DNA of 64,000 bases from the NCBI GenBank assembly GCA_029718625.1, contig CM056389.1, positions 22,415,381 through 22,479,380 of the forward strand. Direction: 5' to 3'. The notes below the pieces were generated by a model. It saw nothing but the letters and a program-made list of their open reading frames with translations, was not told where the DNA came from and did no database searches. Source of the stretch: Synaphobranchus kaupii. Taxonomy: Eukaryota; Chordata; Actinopteri; Anguilliformes; Synaphobranchidae. The position numbers were made by a program, and so were the translations under genes. Below, piece after piece: positions 32,480-46,279 of this stretch (position 1 is the first letter of the stretch; every line of letters starts with the position of its first letter).

Positions 32480-33735
32480 TCAACAAGGGTCTGAGGTATC
32501 AAACAAGCCTTAAACAATCACTCTGCTGCCAGATATGCAGTAGATATGGATGGATCACTTTAAGGGTTGTTTCTCCTGACAAATTTTCCTATTGAACTCT
32601 ATGGAAAAATAAGTCAGGAGAAGAAACCCTTCAAGTTATTCATCCATATCTACTGCATATCTGGCAACAGAGTGATGGTTTAAAGCTTGTGTGCGTTTTC
32701 CTCCGTGTATGGATCGAAAATCTCAATTTTAAGGCATGTTACTCAGACACACCCACCTCTCACTGCAAATATCCTTCTCTAAACATGGGCTATTTAGTAC
32801 ATACACACTGTAGGGCACCACTGCTGTGTGTGAGAGTAGTTATTTGATAAAAGAATATGGTTTTGGAATATTAAGACCCTTTTTAATACAATTTGATCGG
32901 CAAAAATCTTACGAAATCTAAATTTTAAGGCACAATACTCAGACACATCCAGCTCTAACTGCAAATATCCTTCTCTAAAGATAGGCTATTTAGTAGATAC
33001 ACACTGTAGGGCACCAGTGCTGTGAGCAAGAGTAGTTATTTGATAAAAGAATATGGTTTTGGAATATTAAGGCCCTATTTCATACAAGACGGTAGGTGAA
33101 AATCTGAGAAAATCTCAATTTTAAGGCACGTTACTCAGACACACCCACCTCTCACTGCAAATATCCTTATCTAAACATAGGCTATTTAGTAGATACACAC
33201 TGTAGGGCACCACTGCTGTGTGAGAGTAGTCGTTGGATCAAAAAATATGCATTTGGAATATTAAGACCCTATGTAATACAATTTCATCGGCAAAAATCTT
33301 ACGAAATCTAAATTTTAAAGCACAATACTCAGACACACCCACCTCTCACTGCAAATATCCTTCTCTAAAGATAGGCTATTTATTTAGACAAGGATATTTG
33401 CAGTGAGAGGTGGGTGTGTCTGAGTAACGTGCCTTAACATTTTGATTTTCTAAGATTTTCACCCATTGTCTTGTATGAAATAGGGCCTGAATATACCAAC
33501 ACCATATTTTTTGATCCAATAACTACTCTGACTCACAGCACTGGTGCCTATACTAAATATCCTACGTTATGTTATTAGGCTACTTGAACGGTTGTTTCTC
33601 CTGACTTATTTTTCCATAGAGTTCAATAGAGAAATTAATCAGGAGAAACAACCCTTAAATTGATCCATCCATATCTACTGCATATCTGGCAACAGAGTGA
33701 TGGTTTGAGGCTTGTTTGATATATAAGACCCTTGA
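32480..33735. mobile_element. Foldback-type element with long inverted arms
   Basis: Outer arms of at least 110 bp face each other. The left arm is CAAGGGTCTGAGGTATCAAA...CTGACAAATTTTCC (32490-32592). The right arm is its inverse (33590-33726), ending TTGATATATAAGACCCTTG. The left end itself holds a ~90 bp hairpin (32515-32692). Between the arms lies a satellite array. No protein is encoded. Single-arm fragments elsewhere (1441-1545, 45201-45305) show it is a dispersed family. Confidence 0.75.
32722..33545. repeat. 196 bp satellite in alternating A/B dimers, with inverted end
   Basis: Units start at 32722, 32918, 33114 and 33308 (spacing 196, 196, 194). Units 1 and 3 share CTCAATTTTAAGGCAYGTTACTC. 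Units 2 and 4 share CTAAATTTTAARGCACAATACTC and the same preceding CGGCAAAAATCTTACGAAAT. From 33388 the array reverses, and 33388-33545 is an inverted B-A junction. The array therefore forms a large potential hairpin inside the foldback element. Confidence 0.88.
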
Positions 33736-33739
33736 TGAC

Positions 33740-35414
33740 AGACATTTAGCCGATACCGATGTTGTTTTGCCCTTACTCGGTCCGGTTGCACTCGTTTGAC
33801 TTTAGCAGATCCAGGGGAACGGTAATAACGCAGCTCGGTGAATCAGGCGAAAATTCCAAGTTCAAATTTCACTTTAAGGGAAATGGTAGGCTGCATAAAT
33901 GATGTGAGCAATGTTTTGTCCCTAATGAAACGCACTGTAAAATGTAAAAACTATTCGTTTAATCATTTTCCAATATGGGCACTCGAGCCAAAACATGCTT
34001 TAAACGATACACAATGAAACAAAGAATTTGATCGTAACGTGTAGGCCTTCATCCCGTTGCTAGCTAGCTAGCTAGCGAACAACAGTCAAACCGAACTAGC
34101 TTGCTACGTTCCACCAATAAGCGCGTTGCGCAACAATGTCACAGAATGTGGCATGCGCTGGCTAGGTAGGTCAGCTGCAACACGAGTTGCTAATAGGCAC
34201 TCTTGGTAACTTAATATAAATGATAAAAACGGCATATATATATAGGCCTATCGTTTTATGGGCGTTTTTATCCAATTATAGGATTGGAAAGTGAACGATG
34301 TACATGTGTAATAGGGCTTAAGCACAAATAATAACGAATATCCCTCGGTCAACACATTTTGTACAATTACACAAAAAATGTTAATTCCACCGTTCTATCC
34401 CCAGTACACTAATTCCTATAATTGTCCACAAAATAGATCTGATATGTGTTATTACTCTGTCACTTGTCGTTTCCCCAACCCTAACCCTAGGTTAAGTTAC
34501 AAAGAATACCTATAAAATAGGAAATTAAAACAAATTAATACAATGCAACAATAAAATACGGTTTAAATTATTCGCGTGGGTAAATATGTGTCCTACTTCA
34601 AGATATCCGCGAATGTTTGTCGAGATATAAGCAACATGCTGTGAACTACGAATATTATAAAGTATCGGTTACAAAGAGTGCCTATTTGTTATCTTTGAGT
34701 GACTACAGCCATGAACAATGTATTATGAATCTATGCATGTTATATTTTTTATCAGATAGGGTACAGACACCAATTCCGAAAATTGTTTCCCTGTTCCCTC
34801 TTATAAATACATTTATAGAAAACAAGGTATGAAAAATATGTAGGTATAAGTATAGGTATTCTTTGTAACCTACCATTAAAAATGTGCAACTGGTTTATCT
34901 CCCGAATTATTGGGTGAAAGCGCTTGAAACGTTTGTTATGGAGCAATAGGTTCATTAAGAAGATCCTCCGAAGTTTTGGTGCATCTGTCACACAGACAAC
35001 GCAAAATATTTCTCTCAGCATTTGGACATAGTTAAAGACCATAGGCGGATGCGCAAATCAATACGTCCACTAAGATTTTTTCCCATTATTTCGATTTTTT
35101 AAAAATAACGCGAGAGAATCAAGAGAGAATTAATAGATGTATTAATCTGGCAGAGATACCTCATAAGAAATGGAAAAACATTCTTATTCTCTCCACAAGG
35201 GGGTCGTGCAATAATATAGGTATTCTATGTAACCTTAAAACATAATTTGCTAATAATTTCTATTTTCTTGTTAGTTTAGAAAAAAAAATCTTCTTGAGGA
35301 ATATAAAGCTCAATTAAAACAACCACAATCATGTGTCACACTATAAAGTTTTTTAAATCTTAATATTAGAAAGTGGAAAAGAGAGAAGGTTACATAGAGT
35401 GCCTACTTTACAGC
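33740..35414. other. Intergenic, no gene recognised
   Basis: AT-rich. Contains a (CTAG)n-like GCTAGCTAGCTAGCTAGCG patch at 34060-34077. No supported frame. Confidence 0.5.
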
Positions 35415-36959
<1,545 letters not shown>

Positions 36960-38165
36960 TAGCTTTTGGAAAACTGTAAAATCTTTAAAAAATAATCCTA
37001 CCACTACTCTTCCTTCTCGCATTTCTAGTGAAAATGATTGTTATAGATAAAACATATATGGCTGAAGCTTTTAATCATCATTGTATCTCCTCTGGCCATC
37101 TGTTTGATAGGCTGTCTGGTGACATTGTTCCAGAAAGCTATACCCTTAGCCCAGTATTAGGAACTTTAAGCAATTATTTTTGTCCTAGCAAATTCTCTTT
37201 TAGACCTGTAAGTTATAGTGAAGTTTACAAAGCACTGGCTAGCATAAATAAAAAGAAGTCAATGGGAAAGGACAATCTAGATCCTTGCCTTTTGTGTCTC
37301 AGTGCTCATATAATTGCCTCACCACTTGCTTACATTTTTAATATAACTTTTATTTCAGGTAGAATCCCAAACCTATGGACGGCAGCTCAGGTTATTCCTC
37401 TATATAAAGGGGGTGATACCAGTGACTTAGATAACTATCGTCCAATTTCAAAACTTTCCTGTTTGGACAAAGTCCTAGAATCATTAGCTAACTCTCAGCT
37501 GCAGGCCTTTTTGGAGATTAATAACATTTTACAACCACAGCAATCAGGTTTTAGGCCAGGTCATATCTGTCAATCTTTGGATAAATGATATTGTCAACTC
37601 TATAGATAACAAACTGCAGTGTGCTGCACTCTTTATTGACCTATCAAAGGCTCTTGACACTGTTGGCCATCATATTTTATTAAATAAGTTATCCTCCATT
37701 GGATTGGATGAACTTTCTCTTAACTGGTTTTATGCATATCTCTCTGGGAGAACATTCTATTGTTGCGGATGGTTTTAAATCTTGCTCTCTTGAAATTAGT
37801 AAAGGTGTCCCACAAGGGTCTATTCTTGGTCCACTTCTATTCACACTTTATATAAACAACATGGTATTCCCAACACTGCAATGTAATGTCCATTTTTATG
37901 TGGATGATACACTCTTGTATGCCACTGGCTCCATGCTTAACCAGGCTATTACTAATTTCCAGTCTGCCTTTGATTCTTTTCAGTTAGATCTTATTAATCA
38001 CAAGCTTGTTTTAAATTCTGATAAAACAAAATGTATTTTATTTTCAAGAAATCTATTGGGAAATGCATCTAATATTGGCATTCATACACTTCATGGTACC
38101 CAAATTGAAACTGTAGAATCTTATAAATATTTAGGAATTTGGCTTGATGGTAGATTTTCCTTTAA
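36960..38165 (+). pseudogene. LINE reverse transcriptase fragment (CR1/L2-like), 3'-truncated
   Basis: Three pieces in successive frames. Around 36965 the start of the RT region reads FWKTVKSLKNNP. Bases 37028-37588 give SMGKDNLDP, IPLYKGGD, NYRPISKLSCLDKVLE and QSGFRPGH. Near 37630 ALFIDLSKALDT is in another frame. Bases 37699-38190 give SKGVPQGSILGPLLF, the catalytic box FYVDDTLLY, and YKYLGIWLDG. At least two frameshifts separate them. Similarity stops at about 38163, before the C-terminus, where unrelated DNA begins. The endonuclease is absent. Non-functional relic. Confidence 0.85.
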
Positions 38166-40095
38166 CCTCTTGCTGCCAAATGCCCCCTAGCTGTAATGCG
38201 GGCGTTACGGAAATTATTAAATTCTACATTTAATTAATTTAATAATATATAATAAACTGCTCACCTCAATCTTTTGAGTAAATCTCCTTAAGATATATCC
38301 ATTCCTTCTGGGAAAGTGGTTTTTAAGCCCAAAACGTTGAGTTAAAACTTTGTAAATTACATTGGAAACTCCAACCTAATTCGCAAACGTGTATTGCAGC
38401 TTGATGTCACACTATAAACAATGTGCTGGTAAACTGTTCTGCTTACTTGTATTTCACAAAACTTTGGTTTTAAAAATCGTTATACCTTTAGACTTCAAGA
38501 AAAAATACTTTAAAACTTTCATACGGCTGTACATGATTTTTTTCTAATTTTAAACCGACTTGTGCTTTTCTGCACTTCATCACGAGTCGTTCGGCTGTGT
38601 TCAGTTTGGCGTTGTGAAACTCAGCCAGTTTCTGGAGTACCAATCCCATGGCTTAGTATATTTTAGCCAAAAGGGTTTTGTACTTTATTGCACAGTTTTA
38701 TGCAAAACTGTCATTAATTGGGTGTATTTCTTTGACTAATAGCACAATAGGCCTATCTGATGTGGGAAAAACTCGCATCGACCTGCCTCCACTGTGAGTA
38801 TTATTTGCTTTCTTTTGGGTTTTTAAACTGTCTGTCAAATATTCCAGCCAATAGCGAAGACTCTTATCTTTCAGACAAGCCCTCATTCAACACAATGCCC
38901 TCGGAGAGTCACGTAGATAGAGCTGCGCGTAAGAGGAGCAGGCGTCCAAGCGTAATGTTCGTACCAAGATGGCGCAGTGTTTTTAGCTTGTAGCAGCTAG
39001 CTACATTCCGTTTAGCAAAGTATAATTCATTAGGCAACGGCGGCTGTTCATCTTTTTACTTTACAGTCTCTTTCATACAGTTTTTGGTTAGTTATGTCTA
39101 GGTTATTCAGGTGTTTCTCCGTGCAGCAGGACCTAGCCTGAAGATGTTTTTGCGATCTTGTCTCAGTGACGCTGAGTGGTGTAATGTAACATATTTTTAT
39201 GCCGGTATCTCAGTGCAAATTCACTGTTATGTATAAAACAAATCCCTCTGAATTAAATGAATATAGCTAACATTACTATATTGTAACAATGGCAAACTAG
39301 CTAGCAAAATTACACATAGCAGCTGGCTATCTATTTGTGTCTGAGACGAGCTGTTCCGAGTTTCTTTTGAATTAAATGGCGTCTGAAGTGTTTGTTTAGT
39401 AGTTATTGTTCCACATGAGTAAATTTTTCTGTATGCAGTACAGCAGGCTGTGCAGGTAAACAAATGCACAATTTATACATGACATAACATGAGGGAGAGA
39501 TAACATGAGGATGAGTTTGTTGTTGATTATTATGCAGGGGATTATTTTATCTAGAAAACTGATGGATCTTTGATTTTATATATCGTTTGCATATACCTGG
39601 ACTCATTTCTGGCTAATGGGGCTCTGGTGGAATACAAGATTCACTGTGCTGCTACATGGGTTTGGTGAGCTTTTTGGGGACCGCGGGTAGGCTAGTTAGT
39701 TGTGTAATATGAAACACACCAAAAACACATCTAAAAATGAACTTTTATTACCAATTATCAAATTTTATCGTAAAACTTATAAAAATAAATCATATTGAAA
39801 CTTTTCTGGAACCTTGCCATTTTGCACAATTTGGCACAATTTGTGCCAACTTTGGTAACCGAAATGGTACACCTGAAAAAAACCTCTGTAGAATTTGAAT
39901 GGTTTGAGATATTGACACCATATTTTTTGCAGAAATAGATAGCATGTTGTGGAATCACAAAGACGAGGTATTTCCTCCATAGCTCTTGTAGCTCATCAGG
40001 CAAAAAAATTGAAATTTGAATGTAGGTACCCGTTTTTTAGTTTTTTCACAATTGCTGTACATAAATTGTTGTAATTAAGTAGCAAAAAGTGATTT
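38166..40095. other. Intergenic, no gene recognised
   Basis: The abrupt change at 38165 from LINE to unrelated sequence suggests an insertion or deletion boundary. Short frames lack family resemblance. Confidence 0.5.
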
Positions 40096-40099
40096 AAGA

Positions 40100-40670
40100 A
40101 CTGTTCCTGAGAGACCTACCCATTGTTCAAGTTGATGTAGCAAATTCTTATGGTCCACAGTGTCAAATGCAGATCAAACAGAACAAGAACAGACACACCA
40201 CCAGCATCTATGCACATTTGAATATCATTGATTACCTTGACTAGAGAAGTTTCTGTACTGTGGTTTGATTAGACGCCTGACTGAAATTTCTCAAGAATGG
40301 TATTTTTACTGAGAAAACCACTTTTTTGATAATCTGCTTAAGAAAGGGAGCTTTGATATGAGTCTAAAATTATTAAGAACTGAGGGATCCAATTTACTTT
40401 TCTTTAATAAGGGCTTTACAATGGCAGTCTTCAGTGCAGTTGGGAAGTTGCCAGTCTCCAAAGAAGAGTTTACTATGGCCAAGACACTGTCTGACAAACA
40501 ACCAAAAAAACGGTTTTGAAAAATCTTGTGGGGATAGGATCAAATACACAGGTAGAGGGTTTTAATGGCTGGACAATTTCATTGAGCATTTGTGCATCAT
40601 TCAGGCCAAATGCATGCATGTCAGCTTTGCTCGGGGCATCTGAACTGTCCAGGTCTGGGGTTGTACCCAT
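40100..40670 (-). pseudogene. LINE L2-like reverse transcriptase fragment
   Basis: Read from 40670 downwards: a block with LKPSTCVFDPIPTRFFKTVF, then NSSLETGNFPTALKTAIVKP with LLKKSKLDPSVLNNFRLISK, and near 40180-40140 a broken VSVLVLFDL...FDTVDH-like motif. This order is the palm/fingers region of fish L2-type LINEs. It is split by at least two frame changes. The YxDD box is not present. Old truncated copy. Confidence 0.8.
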
Positions 40671-41272
40671 TTGAGCTATGTGTAACCTAAAAGTGTTTAT
40701 CTTTTAAAAAAAATAAATAGCAAACTGTTCACTGCCAAAATCAGCAGCTGGATTTATCAGTCAAAGCGATCAATTGTTGAAAAAAAGCACTTTGGGATTA
40801 TTCTTATTGTCACAAATAAACTTGGAAAAATAAGCTCCTCTTTAGTTTAAGAATTTGACTGTTTTTCTAGGTTGTCTTATGATTTGAAATTACCTTTTTT
40901 ATTTACTCTGGGACAACGATTAGTGTAGCTCTAAATTTGCTATTAACAAAACACTAACTCATCAGTATCTAGCGGGTTCAGTGGTACACATGTAAGATTT
41001 ACAAGTTGTGCAAAGCAAGTTAAAATCTATACCAGAAGAACTCTCTCATGATCAGTTGATATAATAGACATGAATTCAGTAAATTCAGGAAAAAATGCTG
41101 GGTTTTGCCTTGGTCACCATCAGCACAAGAGAATCAAAACTTAGAATCTGAGCAAGATATTCAAAAAAAGAAAATTCCCCAAAGTCCATTTGCTTGCATT
41201 TAATTTCACATGAATAGATATTCCCTGTTCTCGATAGTTTAAAACATTCTTGAAGATAATAATCAAGTGCTT
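40671..41272. other. Intergenic, no gene recognised
   Basis: AT-rich DNA before the OR1 tandem unit. No supported feature. Confidence 0.5.
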
Positions 41273-42523
41273 CAATTTAGATATTTGTTGAGTCGATGGG
41301 ATGTAAAAAACAAAACAAAAAAACAACAAGCATTAAAACGAAAATGACTTTATTTGAGGAAATTATACATAATACATATATGTAGCAAACAATTTTCCAA
41401 TGAAGGACTTTTTACAGTGCACAAGCATCACAGAAGTACGTACATTGATTAAATACTTTGAAACACAATATCTCAATTATAATAGCGTACGTATTTCAAC
41501 AAACACTGCACACCATATTGCAGTCGCCTATATCACAAATTTTAAAATATATGCAGTTAATTTTGTATTTTTATTTTGAGTCTTTAAGTTTAGTTCTTTT
41601 ATATTTTTTCACCATCCTGTGCACTCCAAGACATTATTTCCAATAGATGACGAACACAATGTGCACATTTGCGTAAACATAGCATCAAGAACATGCTGGT
41701 CAATATATCTCACGGAACACATACAAGGTTTGAAAAATAATCGACGAAGTTGTCTTTACAATTTGTCGTCGTGGTTTTATCAAGTGTTTTAAGTCATATT
41801 TAACAGAAGATCACACCCAGGTGTAATTAAATTAATTTAAATGTGAATGAAAGACTGAGACTTTTCTAAGTCATCAAATAACACGCAGTCTGCAATTCGC
41901 GTGTTTCTTTTTTCGTTGTGTACATTTGAACTAGCTGCTGGGCCTATCTATGGCTGAAAGATTTGCTGGATCGTTTGCAGTCCTATTCAAAAAGTCTCTT
42001 GGATTCCTTCTTGATAAAGCAGGGTTGATTCACCTATTTTCTTGGGCCGTATATTTATTACAGGATAGTCATATCGCAATTTAATCTAAACACAAAGCAG
42101 AAGGTAATCTATCTGATCATTAACTTTTTTTAAATGTGAAAGCATGGCCATGGCCATAAATAAAAGTTATTAAAACTTATATAAAAGTTATTTTATTCTA
42201 TTCTATTCATGTTTAAATAGAGAAAAAAATTCAATATGTCTGAGGCTTATATTTAGGACTAGAAATCCAGTAAATTAAACCTTGGTAACTAGATATGAAC
42301 CAGTGGTTCTCAATCTCAGTCCTGGGAACCCCTGTGTATGCTGGTTTTTGCTACAGTAAATCTCTTGCTTAATTAAGGTTGTTGAACACATGTGTTTAAG
42401 TTATTTAATAATTATTTTACCTTTAATTTATTAATAGGGTTTACTAGTTATCATTTTCATTATCTAGCAAATGGTTAGCTTCAATGGCACGGTGTCCACA
42501 CTTTCACCAATTAGGAGCCCATT

Positions 42524-42640
42524 GACCGGTGTACGGTGTCTCTCTGTACACCGGTGTCTGGTGTACAGAGACACCACAGAGACACCAGTGTACAGACACA
42601 CCACTGTACAGAGAGACACCAGTGTACAGAAACCGGGGCT
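42524..42640. repeat. Cluster of inverted and direct GGTGTACAGAGACACC words
   Basis: Within ~115 bp, GTGTAC/GTACAC and GACACC/GGTGTC words recur at least eight times in both orientations, bracketed by ACCGGTGTACGG and GTACAGAAACCGG. It could fold into several alternative hairpins. Not present downstream of OR2. Confidence 0.75.
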
Positions 42641-42654
42641 ATCTATTCATGCAC

Positions 42655-42855
42655 TGTAGCCTTTTATCTGTTTTTATCTTATTTCCTTTTATATTGTCTT
42701 TTAAATGTTCTATTGTCTTTTATGTCTATTTTTTCTTTTATTGCTTTTGTTCTGTATTTTCTTTTTATTGTTGTGAAGCACTTTGGGCTGCATTTTATGT
42801 ATGAAAGGTGCTATACAAAAAAAGTGTATTATTATTATTATTATTATTATTATTG
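42655..42855 (+). mobile_element. LINE/SINE 3' tail with ATT microsatellite
   Basis: Ends with GTGAAGCACTTTGGGCTGCA, TGTATGAAAGGTGCTATACA and then (ATT)n at 42828-42854. This is the characteristic 3' end of fish L2-like LINEs and the SINEs that use them. No coding part. Confidence 0.7.
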
Positions 42856-43228
42856 ATTCACCCCAGTCTTTAATTTTTTCAGTTATATTTTTCCACTTTT
42901 GTGTATTGGTTTGCATTATAACACAGTGTGCATCTGGGACTTTATTCTAGCTATTTCTGACATAATGTATCTTAAGAGGGTAAATAATCCCAAAACACAT
43001 GAAAAGACACGTCTAATTAAGGAAAATTAGCAGCCTGTTCTGGGATTGCAATTTTGGTTGGAAGGAAAACCAGCATAGCCTACTGAGGGGTCCCCAGGAC
43101 CAAGTTTGAGAACCGCTGGAGGATACTATTATTTCAAATATATTAAAACAGCAAATTGCCACGCAGTCAATTGTAGCCTACATCCAGTCCGAATCTTAAA
43201 TCAAGAGCTCGCATTATTTATCATTTAC

Positions 43229-44191
43229 TTATGATGGTGAAGTTGTTTTCAGATTTCTCAGGCGCTTTTTAATTTGCTCCATTATCTCGTTGGTTTGTAG
43301 AGAGTAGATAATTGGGTTTAGAAATGGAGGGATGGTGGAAGCCAAGGACGTGTTAATAACTCTGGTGTCCGTATCAATGTTCACATTAATCCAAGCCACA
43401 ATATAAGTAACGTAAAAAGGAACGAAAAAGATTGCAACCAAGATTAAATGCGAAGAACACGTTTTAAACGCTTTCCACCTACCCTCGGACGAGGCAATTT
43501 TCAAAATTGCGTAGATAATAAAAATATATGTCACAGCTATGACGCCAAAAGGAAGGAAATACAAGGATACAGTGGTGAAACTGGCCATAAACCAATTCTT
43601 AGAATAATCACCGCAAGCAATCGTAAAGACCGGTCCGTGATCACAGAAGAAGCTGTTGACAATAGTCGATTTGCAATACGCCAGTGGGGGAATCAAGGCA
43701 ACCATCACCACATCTATGATAAGCGGTATTGACCAAGCCACAATAATAACCAGCATCATTTTACAGTTGGTATTTAAAGAATGGCTTCTTAATGGGAAAC
43801 AAATAGCGATGAGCCTGTCGTAGGCTAAAACGCAGAGACTGAATGCTTCCATTGATGAAAAGTAGTCAACGAAGAACATCTGTGCTAAGCAAGGGTTGAA
43901 GTACACAAACTTTGAATCAAATAGATACATGTGGATTGCTTGAGGTATGAGAGAGGAGCTCAAACTAATGTCCACCACTGCCAGGCTGAACACAGCCATG
44001 TACTTCGGTGTGTGGAGGGTTTCTGAGAACCATATGATCAACATCAAGATTGCATTTAACACAAGTGTCAGGACGTAAATAACTGCCAGAAATATAAAGT
44101 AATAGTGTCCATTTTTTAGCGCGTAGAAACCTCTGATGTAGAATCCGACCGGTCGCGTGAAGTTGCTCAGGTCTTGCGTTGTTGTCTCCAT
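43229..44191 (-). CDS. Olfactory receptor OR1 (fish odorant GPCR), complete
   Basis: An intron-less 320-residue seven-transmembrane receptor, predicted to act in olfactory neuron cilia. It has the N-glycosylation sequon NFT at residues 10-12, and TM1 around 31-55 (YYFIFLAVIYVLTLVLNAIL). Conserved C101 precedes TM3, and LAYDRLIAICF at the TM3 end stands for the MAYDRYVAIC motif. TM6 begins AFKTCSSHLILV, and TM7 ends with NPIIYSL. Extra cysteines in loop 2 (YC, FFC, IAC) are kept. The start was chosen at METTTQ, shared with OR2; an upstream in-frame ATG at 44239 would add 16 residues. About 16% of residues differ from OR2 beyond residue 76 but only ~5% before it. Confidence 0.93.
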   Translation of the reverse strand: METTTQDLSNFTRPVGFYIRGFYALKNGHYYFIFLAVIYVLTLVLNAILMLIIWFSETLHTPKYMAVFSLAVVDISLSSSLIPQAIHMYLFDSKFVYFNPCLAQMFFVDYFSSMEAFSLCVLAYDRLIAICFPLRSHSLNTNCKMMLVIIVAWSIPLIIDVVMVALIPPLAYCKSTIVNSFFCDHGPVFTIACGDYSKNWFMASFTTVSLYFLPFGVIAVTYIFIIYAILKIASSEGRWKAFKTCSSHLILVAIFFVPFYVTYIVAWINVNIDTDTRVINTSLASTIPPFLNPIIYSLQTNEIMEQIKKRLRNLKTTSPS

Positions 44192-44901
44192 TGACAGCTG
44201 GCTTATTTTTTTCAATCTGAAGTACAAAAGGCCGTTCACTCCAAGTTAGTCTTTATAAACAACAATCTACAAACTCAGCGGGATTTTAACAGCAATTTCA
44301 CATTTCCATTGAGTGATACTTAAGGGTCATTAAGAACATTATATTTGTTTGCGAATGTTACATAGGCTATCATACGTTTTGGAAGTCACTGAAAATAATC
44401 GACAAAAATCCTTTCGGAATGAAAAGCGTTAGTCAATAATTGCCGAAGGATCTCTCTCAAAGTTTCATCAATTTCCCTCGTCTCAAGTTGAACCTATTGC
44501 AATCGAGCTGTCTTAAAAGGTAACGCATGGGCGCAGATGTCGACGATATTCCTTTCAAGAAAGCTCTATACACACTTGTTGGAAGGCGTGCAATGCAACA
44601 CCAGTGTATCGTGAATAGTCCAGCCTGAACTCTGAAGAATGATGCGTACTATGCATATTTTTATAGCCAGTGCGGGACGTCAGGCAATAGGATAATTATA
44701 TTATAATCCCGAATGGACTCGTTAGTTAGGCTACCTTTCTCTGGTACACTAAAGCTGTAGCATAATTAGCGGCATCTGCAAGACGCGTCTCTTGTGGTGC
44801 AATTAAATAGCCAATCTCTTCATTGAGATATAAGATATCGCACATCTCTGAGTGTTGTGTATTCGGTTCAGAAATGATACTCCTGTATATATATATATAT
44901 A
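44192..44901. other. OR1 upstream region, copy B
   Basis: Matches 450-1159 and, with small indels, 59283-60024 upstream of OR2. Shared blocks include TTAGTCTTTATAAACAACAA, AACTCAGCGGGATTTTAACA and AAAATCCTTTCGGAATGAAA. The region probably includes the receptor promoter. The strong conservation between OR1 and OR2 flanks could reflect common regulation or recent conversion. Confidence 0.6.
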
Positions 44902-45114
44902 GTTAAATGCAAAAGTACTTGGTCCGTGACACATTTTTTTGTCGTTTTGTGTTTTGGCCCTGCTACTCCAGCACATCGGATTTGTAAAGAAATAATGATT
45001 ATGTGGATAAAGTAAAGACTGTCAGGGGTATGTACATCCACACTGGGCGATCCTGTCGGAATTACAGCCCTTTTTATGTATAGTTTCCCCATTTTAGGGG
45101 TCAAAAAGTATTCT
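44902..45114. mobile_element. Tc1/mariner-type MITE (copy B)
   Basis: Same insertion as 1160-1372, with at least one substitution (ATCGTTTTG versus GTCGTTTTG). Confidence 0.65.
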
Positions 45115-45122
45115 GAATAAAT

Positions 45123-45124
<2 letters not shown>

Positions 45125-45176
<52 letters not shown>

Positions 45177-45188
45177 ATATATATATAG
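45125..45188. repeat. (TA)n microsatellite, copy B
   Basis: Counterpart of 1384-1429, 18 bp longer. Confidence 0.95.
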
Positions 45189-45200
45189 CTATCGAACGAG

Positions 45201-45305
45201 CCCCAAACCATCACTCTGTTGCCAGATATGGAGTAGATGTGGATGGATCACTTTAAGGGTTGTTTCTCCTGACTCATTTTCTTATAGAACTGTAAGCCTG
45301 AAAAT
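45201..45305. mobile_element. Fragment of the foldback/MITE family (copy B)
   Basis: Counterpart of 1441-1545; one arm of the family seen complete at 32480-33735. Confidence 0.7.
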
Positions 45306-45409
45306 TATTGATTGTCAGTCATAAACCCTGGGTTACTGAGCAGGTGGCGACTTCCTTGAAGGTGCAATAAAACAATTCACCAGGTGGCCTAAGAATCTAC
45401 TGTTCTACC

Positions 45410-46279
45410 TGTAAATCCCGCGCAGCTAGACCAATGAGGGAATAGCACGGAGCGAAGGTTTAAGCATGATATTTTCCGCTGTTGCTGTGGGAAAAGGTAA
45501 GAGTTTTGAAATGTTACTGTTCTTACAACCGGATGAGACTGCTTCTTTAAATTTGCGGGATCAGCTAGTAATTGGCCACGTGTCAGAGGAAACAGTACCA
45601 CTTTGCTTCCCGCTCTAAGTCTGGTCTGCAGGCTGACCCCAGCTTATCCAAAAAGGCAGCCTGTGTATATTATATTAACTGTCAGCCACCAACGCTGATT
45701 CTATACTCATATGTATCTGACTCCAATTTAATTATTATTATCTAATTGCAATGTAGAATTTATAGTTGATTTGTTAAAGTGCTCTCATACTCTTGAACCT
45801 GTTCTCTGAACTGGATGCGCTGGTTCCACCGGGTGCTACATACGGCCGTTTATGTACACCACTCACGGCTGACTAGATGTCTGCATTTATCTCAGAGGTT
45901 GCGGAAGAGGCCACTTCATTAGGTATAGCCTATCCAAAAAGACTCAGGGACCCGAGAAGATAATATTGGCAACACCCGTTCTCAACATGTATAAACGTCA
46001 TGCAGAGAGGATCTAACTTAAGACATAGTTCTACGGGTGCAATACTCGTGATACATTAAGCTTAACTAGTCAATCTCCCTAGATCAGCAGAGGGGGTAAC
46101 CCAGACTGAGGAAATTAATCAACTCATTACCGTGTTAACAGAGATAGAAGGTCTTTTTCAGAGAAACCACACAAATCAAGTTTAACAGTTTACCAGGTAG
46201 GTTCTTTACTTTAAAATAATCAATTATGGTTACAGGTTACAACACAACATATTCAAAATAGAGTATAGAGTAAAATACT
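45410..46279. repeat. LTR-like dispersed repeat, uninterrupted copy (copy B)
   Basis: Counterpart of 1650-2519. It keeps a single ATACTCAT where the 28 kb copy has the hAT insertion. Confidence 0.6.

Larger units (their letters stand above)
42301..43118. mobile_element. hAT-like non-autonomous element, composite
   Basis: The left end CAGTGGTTCTCAATCTCAGT and right end (reverse) CAGCGGTTCTCAAACTTGGT form inverted ends, each followed by CCTGGGRACCCCT. CAGNGGTTCTCAA is a typical hAT terminus. No 8 bp target duplication was seen. The interior includes host-unit DNA (42490-42520) and other repeats, so the ends may belong to separate or rearranged copies. Confidence 0.5.
41273..43228. repeat. Downstream part of the old OR tandem unit (OR1)
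   Basis: Homologous to 13237-14582 and 56971-58316 downstream of OR2, through blocks such as TATTTGTTGAGTCGATGGGATG and TTGGATTCCTTCTTGATAAAGC. It is about 0.6 kb longer because of the hAT-like MITE, palindromic cluster and LINE/SINE tail listed separately. Left boundary of the ancestral receptor duplication lies near 41273. Confidence 0.8.
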
